The notes below the pieces were generated by a model. It saw only the letters and a list, made by a program, of their open reading frames with translations, was not told the DNA's origin and did no database searches. This document shows, piece after piece, positions 60,432-64,000 of a DNA stretch of 64,000 bases (positions within the stretch are counted from its first letter, which is position 1; each line of letters begins with the position of its first letter). The stretch comes from Deferribacter desulfuricans SSM1 (GTDB lineage Bacteria > Chrysiogenota > Deferribacteres > Deferribacterales > Deferribacteraceae), in assembly GCF_000010985.1 (NCBI RefSeq), contig NC_013939.1, positions 587,501-651,500 on the forward strand, read 5' to 3'. The position numbers were made by a program, and so were the translations under genes.

Positions 60432-62645
60432 ATGGGTTTAAAGTTGAATAGGCGGACATTTTTAAAGAGTACTGCTCTAATTTCATCTGCTGTTTTAGCT
60501 AATAGTGGCGTTTTAATGGCTAATAATAGTGAAAAAAGAAACAAATCCCGTGAATACGGTTTAAAAAAAATACATACTTGGTGTGAGATGTGCTTTTGGG
60601 GTTGTGGAGTAACAGCCCTAAAAAGAAATGGAAAAGTTTTCAAATTAGAAGGTCAAGAGAAGTGCCCAAATAATTATGGTAAATTGTGTGCAAAGGGTAA
60701 TGCTGGAGTATATCAGCTTTATGATCCAGATAGATTAAAATCTCCAATGATTAGAACTGGTGAGAGAGGTTCTGGAAAATTTAAGGAGGTTAGCTGGGAA
60801 GAAGCTTATAACTATATTGCAGAAAAGGTAAAAAAGATAAGCGATTATTATGGTTCAAAATCACTTGCTTTGATTGCTCATGGTAGTGGTGAGCATGCAT
60901 TTATTTCTTTATTAGAAGCTTTGGGTTCTCATAATATAGCAATTCCTGCATATAGTCAGTGTATGGGTTCCAGAGAAATAGGTTGGTGGCTTACTTATGG
61001 TATGGGTTTTACAGGCCATGAATATGGTGATGGTGAGCACAGTAAATGTATGATGTTTTTAGGTAGAAATATACTTGAAGCATTGCAAGTAGGAGAAGCT
61101 AAAAAGGTTATAGATGGCTTGAGTAAAGGAGCCAAGTTAATTTATGTGGATCCAAGATATTCTAAAACAGCTGCGAAGGCAGATTATTGGCTTCAGATAA
61201 AACCAGGTACAGATTTAGCTCTTTTGCTTGGAATGATAAACTTTATTATAGAAAACAAGCTTTATAATGAAGATTTTGTAAAAAAATACTGTTATGGGTT
61301 TGATGAATTAAAAAAAGAGGTAAAACAGTATACTCTTGAATGGACATCAAGGGAGACAGAGATACCAGCTAAACAAATAGCAGAAGTGTGCTATGAGCTT
61401 GCAAAAGCTGCACCTCAGTGTTTTATCCATCCTGGTAGAAGATTAACAAGATATGGGAATGATACTCAGACGGTTAGAGCTATAGGTATTTTAAATGCAC
61501 TGTTTGGCAACTGGGGTATGCCAGGAGGATTTTATGTGCCTGTAGCTATGAAAATAAAAACTCCACATATGTATGAGCTCGAAGAGGAACACGGGAAGCA
61601 TAAATTTGAAAGGGTTGATGGTGCTGGAGAAAAATATAAGTTAGCACCTAAAAATCTTGGTAGAGAGAATGGACTTTTTGAAGCAATATTAACAGGTAAA
61701 CCTTATCCGATAAAAGGGTTATTTGTCTATGGTACAAACTTTTTTGAGCACTACCCTGATAATAAAGTTGCTAAAAAGATAGCCAATAGCCTTGATTTGC
61801 TTGTAACTTGCGAAATTTATATGACAGAAACAGCACTTTATTCAGATGTAATACTTCCAGAATCTACATATTTAGAGAGATGGGATCCTATTACTATTCA
61901 GGCAGATAAATACCCATTTATACAGTATAGAGAGCCAGCATCAGTAAAACTTTTTAATACAAAAGGTGCATGGGAGATAGCGAGTGAGCTTGCAAAAACA
62001 ATGAACTTAAAGATTAAATATAAGACAGTCCAGGAATATAATAAAGAATTTCTAAAAACAATTGGTATATCTGAAGATGTTTTGAAACGAGATGGCTGCT
62101 ATGTATTCCCTGTGAAAAAGGGGATGTATCCACAGGCTGAAGGTAAAGAGTTGAAATTTAGAACAATGAGTAGAAAGATAGAGTTGTATAGTAAATTCCT
62201 TGATAGGCTTGGATTTGATCCCATCCCTAAATATACCAAAGCTCCTAATCCTGCACCGGATGAATTTAGACTACTATTTGGTAGAATGAGTTATCATACA
62301 CATGCAAGGACACAAAATAACAGGTGGCTTTTAGCATTGCATAATTTTGATGTGAAATTATGGATACATCCAAAGAGGGCTGCTCAGCTGGGTATTACAG
62401 ATGGAGCAAAAGTAAGAATCAGAAAAGGGGACAAGGTGTCAGATGAGCTTACAGCATATGTAACAGATCTCATCCATCCTGAATGTATATTTATCCCTCA
62501 TGGATTTGGTAGATTTTCAAAGTTTATGAAGTATGCATATGAGATGAAAGGAGCATCTGATGCTGAGTTTTGTTCAAATGGTGTTGATCCTATTAGTGGT
62601 GCGGCTGCATTTCATAATGGCTTTGTAAAAGTGGAAAGAGTGTAG
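60432..62645 (+). CDS. Molybdopterin oxidoreductase catalytic subunit, PsrA/PhsA-type
   Basis: 737-residue Tat-exported enzyme (KLNRRTFLKSTALISSAVLA). An N-terminal 4Fe-4S site (TWCEMCFWGCGVTAL ... GKLCAKGNAG) precedes the molybdo-bis-PGD domains, and the C-terminal molydopterin-binding domain contains LWIHPKRAAQLGITDGAKVRI. SQCMGSREIG (about residues 178-187) offers a Cys as Mo ligand, as in polysulfide/thiosulfate and related reductases. ATG 60432 has AGAGGTGG upstream; the longer frame from 60381 lacks a site. With the 4Fe-4S and NrfD-type subunits next door it forms a quinone-linked Psr-type complex. Substrate could be polysulfide, thiosulfate, selenate-type or arsenate-type compounds. 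Confidence 0.88.
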   Translation: MGLKLNRRTFLKSTALISSAVLANSGVLMANNSEKRNKSREYGLKKIHTWCEMCFWGCGVTALKRNGKVFKLEGQEKCPNNYGKLCAKGNAGVYQLYDPDRLKSPMIRTGERGSGKFKEVSWEEAYNYIAEKVKKISDYYGSKSLALIAHGSGEHAFISLLEALGSHNIAIPAYSQCMGSREIGWWLTYGMGFTGHEYGDGEHSKCMMFLGRNILEALQVGEAKKVIDGLSKGAKLIYVDPRYSKTAAKADYWLQIKPGTDLALLLGMINFIIENKLYNEDFVKKYCYGFDELKKEVKQYTLEWTSRETEIPAKQIAEVCYELAKAAPQCFIHPGRRLTRYGNDTQTVRAIGILNALFGNWGMPGGFYVPVAMKIKTPHMYELEEEHGKHKFERVDGAGEKYKLAPKNLGRENGLFEAILTGKPYPIKGLFVYGTNFFEHYPDNKVAKKIANSLDLLVTCEIYMTETALYSDVILPESTYLERWDPITIQADKYPFIQYREPASVKLFNTKGAWEIASELAKTMNLKIKYKTVQEYNKEFLKTIGISEDVLKRDGCYVFPVKKGMYPQAEGKELKFRTMSRKIELYSKFLDRLGFDPIPKYTKAPNPAPDEFRLLFGRMSYHTHARTQNNRWLLALHNFDVKLWIHPKRAAQLGITDGAKVRIRKGDKVSDELTAYVTDLIHPECIFIPHGFGRFSKFMKYAYEMKGASDAEFCSNGVDPISGAAAFHNGFVKVERV

Positions 62646-62654
62646 GGGTGAATT

Positions 62655-63230
62655 ATGAGTAAAAAAGAAAAATATGTAATGCTTTATTTGATTGATAGAT
62701 GTATTGATTGTAAAGCATGTATGGTTGCATGCAAAGCTCAATGGAGTGTACCAGAGGATCACTTCAGAACGCATGTCGATGAAAAATTTGATATTGTAGA
62801 TGAAATAAATAGAGAATCTAGGATGTATTTTTTACCATCACAATGTAACCATTGTGATGATCCTCCTTGCGTGCACGTATGTCCAACAAAAGCAAGTCAT
62901 AAAAGAGATGATGGCATTGTGTATATTGATAGAGGACGTTGTATAGGCTGTAAGTACTGTATAGTATCTTGCCCCTATGATGCTAGGTTCTTTAATGAGG
63001 AGCTTGGAGTAGCAGAGAAATGTACATTTTGTTTGCCGAGGATAAAAGAAGGTTTTGAGCCGGCATGTGTGCACACCTGTTTAAGTAGAACAAGGATTTT
63101 TGGTGATATAAACGATCCAGAAAGCGAAGTGAGTCAGGTATTGAAGGAAGCGATAAAACGTAAGGATAAGATATGGAAACTGAGAGAAGATTTAGGTACA
63201 GAGCCTAATATTTATTATATAAAATCGTAG
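62655..63230 (+). CDS. Four-cluster ferredoxin-like electron transfer subunit, PsrB-type
   Basis: 191 aa with sixteen Cys in four groups: CIDCKACMVAC, CNHCDDPPCVHVC, CIGCKYCIVSCP, and CTFC ... CVHTC. This is the standard DMSO-reductase-family iron-sulfur subunit that passes electrons from the membrane subunit to the molybdoenzyme. There is no signal peptide; the subunit usually rides with the Tat-exported catalytic subunit. It starts 9 bases after the psrA-like gene and is 9 bases upstream of the psrC-like gene. Confidence 0.93.
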   Translation: MSKKEKYVMLYLIDRCIDCKACMVACKAQWSVPEDHFRTHVDEKFDIVDEINRESRMYFLPSQCNHCDDPPCVHVCPTKASHKRDDGIVYIDRGRCIGCKYCIVSCPYDARFFNEELGVAEKCTFCLPRIKEGFEPACVHTCLSRTRIFGDINDPESEVSQVLKEAIKRKDKIWKLREDLGTEPNIYYIKS

Positions 63231-63239
63231 GAGGAGAGT

Positions 63240-64000
63240 ATGGTACTTCAAGAAGCTTTTGAATGGCAAATTGCGTTGTATCTCTTTTTAGGAGGGGTAG
63301 GTGCAGGGGCTATCCTAAGTGCAGTTATTGTTGATTTTTATGATAGAGAGAAATATTTGGCTTATATCAAGGGTGCATCCCTTGTAGGTATGCCTGCGGT
63401 GTCTATAGGATGTTTATTTTTGCTGATTGATTTGGGGCAAGGTTTAAAAAAACCATGGTTATTGATCTATCTTTTATCTAACCCTACATCTGCAATTACC
63501 TGGGGTACAGCGATACTATCGTTGTTTATTTTTATTTCCTTGATATATGCTGCGTATAATTTTAATTTTATCAAATTTGGTGGCGGTACATTTGTTAAAA
63601 TAGCGTTGATTTTGTTATGTCTTGGGACAGGTGGCTATACAGGGGTATTACTTGGGTTATTAAAAGCGATTCCTTTGTGGCATCAAACAGCTTTGCCAAT
63701 ACTGTTTATAATTTCAGCTGCATCAACAGGGATATCAGCAGCAGTAATTATGAAAGAGTTGTTTATAAAAGATAAAGGCGAACTTCATATGATTGAAACA
63801 ATGCACTACTATCTTTTATTGATTGAATTTGTAATTGTTTTTGGAATGATTCTGATTGGTTTAAACGGTGTACCAGAGATGGTATATTCTATGAAATTGT
63901 TGTTAGTGGGCAAATATGCATTTCAATTTTGGAGTATGTTTCTAATATTGGGTTTGATATTACCAATTATTGTTTACACTTTTGTGGAATCTAAAAAACT
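63240..64000 (+). CDS. NrfD/PsrC-family membrane subunit (3' end outside window)
   Basis: Quinol-binding membrane anchor of the Psr-type complex, cut off by the window edge after about 253 codons. Open frame from ATG 63240, which has GGAGGAG 5 bases upstream. It reads MVLQEAFEWQIALYLFLGGVGAGAIL, with later GTGGYTGVLLGLLKAIPLWH, the GYTGxLL motif typical of NrfD/PsrC. At least six hydrophobic segments are visible. It is the last known gene of the operon with the catalytic and iron-sulfur subunits. Confidence 0.9.
   Translation, partial: MVLQEAFEWQIALYLFLGGVGAGAILSAVIVDFYDREKYLAYIKGASLVGMPAVSIGCLFLLIDLGQGLKKPWLLIYLLSNPTSAITWGTAILSLFIFISLIYAAYNFNFIKFGGGTFVKIALILLCLGTGGYTGVLLGLLKAIPLWHQTALPILFIISAASTGISAAVIMKELFIKDKGELHMIETMHYYLLLIEFVIVFGMILIGLNGVPEMVYSMKLLLVGKYAFQFWSMFLILGLILPIIVYTFVESKK

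Overview
The window looks like a piece of chromosome from a low-GC, Gram-negative, anaerobically respiring bacterium. My best guess is the Deferribacter group. The reasons are the strongly AT-rich coding style, LptF/LptG and outer-membrane proteins, 2-oxoacid:ferredoxin oxidoreductase, multihaem c-type cytochromes, and a polysulfide-reductase-like molybdoenzyme locus. This is inference from gene content; no database was searched. Nearly every gap between transcription units that is not tightly coupled carries a copy of a dispersed REP/MITE-like repeat (arms GATTGCTTCGC / GCGAAGCAATC).

Layout, left to right. 1-3919: a TolC/EmrA/EmrB-type tripartite efflux operon, cut by the left edge. 4070-7625 (minus): EamA exporter, aminotransferase, DUF1992 protein and YihY/BrkB membrane protein. 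7708-13085: DnaQ-like exonuclease facing an operon of TPR protein, MshEN-domain protein, PilT and RqcH. 13171-13627: a repeat and a candidate promoter-hairpin-terminator small RNA whose loop carries the CCTCCTCCC motif. 13675-16951: holin-4-fold protein, two small conserved proteins and LptF/LptG. 17052-19909: 2-oxoacid:ferredoxin oxidoreductase (four subunits) and acylphosphatase. 20073-25499: Tex, GlyQ without GlyS, and a chemoreceptor. 25935-26063: a 42-residue membrane peptide gene. 26112-31969 (minus): acyl-CoA ligase, Maf, Gx transporter, NusG-II protein, ApbE, AmrS and polyprenyl synthase. 32052-33989: a hypothetical protein, RidA and a beta-hydroxyacid dehydrogenase. 34026-37375: tRNA-Gly(CCC), a repeat, a gene-free AT-rich stretch and a large LVIVD-propeller lipoprotein. 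37632-38975: an unusual membrane sensor with a Cys4 C-terminus. 39394-43883: a complete Liv branched-chain amino-acid ABC transporter, followed by tRNA-Thr(CGT) on the other strand. 44248-53078 (minus): uvrB, a small HMA-like gene, pbp1A, an NtrB/NtrC-like pair and RNase R, all overlapping or nearly so. 53219-56542: ArsR regulator and two multihaem cytochromes. 56893-64000: rhodanese-like lipoprotein, porin, small secreted protein and PsrA-PsrB-PsrC, the last cut by the right edge.

The most notable single observation is at 50849-51106. A continuous heavy-metal-associated (HMA-like) reading frame is interrupted by one in-frame TGA exactly where the first residue of a C-x-x-C metal/redox motif would be. 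A 9-bp hairpin with a CGGGTT loop lies at SECIS-compatible distance downstream. I read this as a candidate selenoprotein with a U-x-x-C motif.

The second is the C-rich-loop small RNA. The third is the respiratory locus at 53521-64000. It combines multihaem cytochromes, a rhodanese lipoprotein, a porin and a Psr-type enzyme, and the rhodanese and the small secreted protein share an unusual C-terminal tail (PQ-x-x-G-C).
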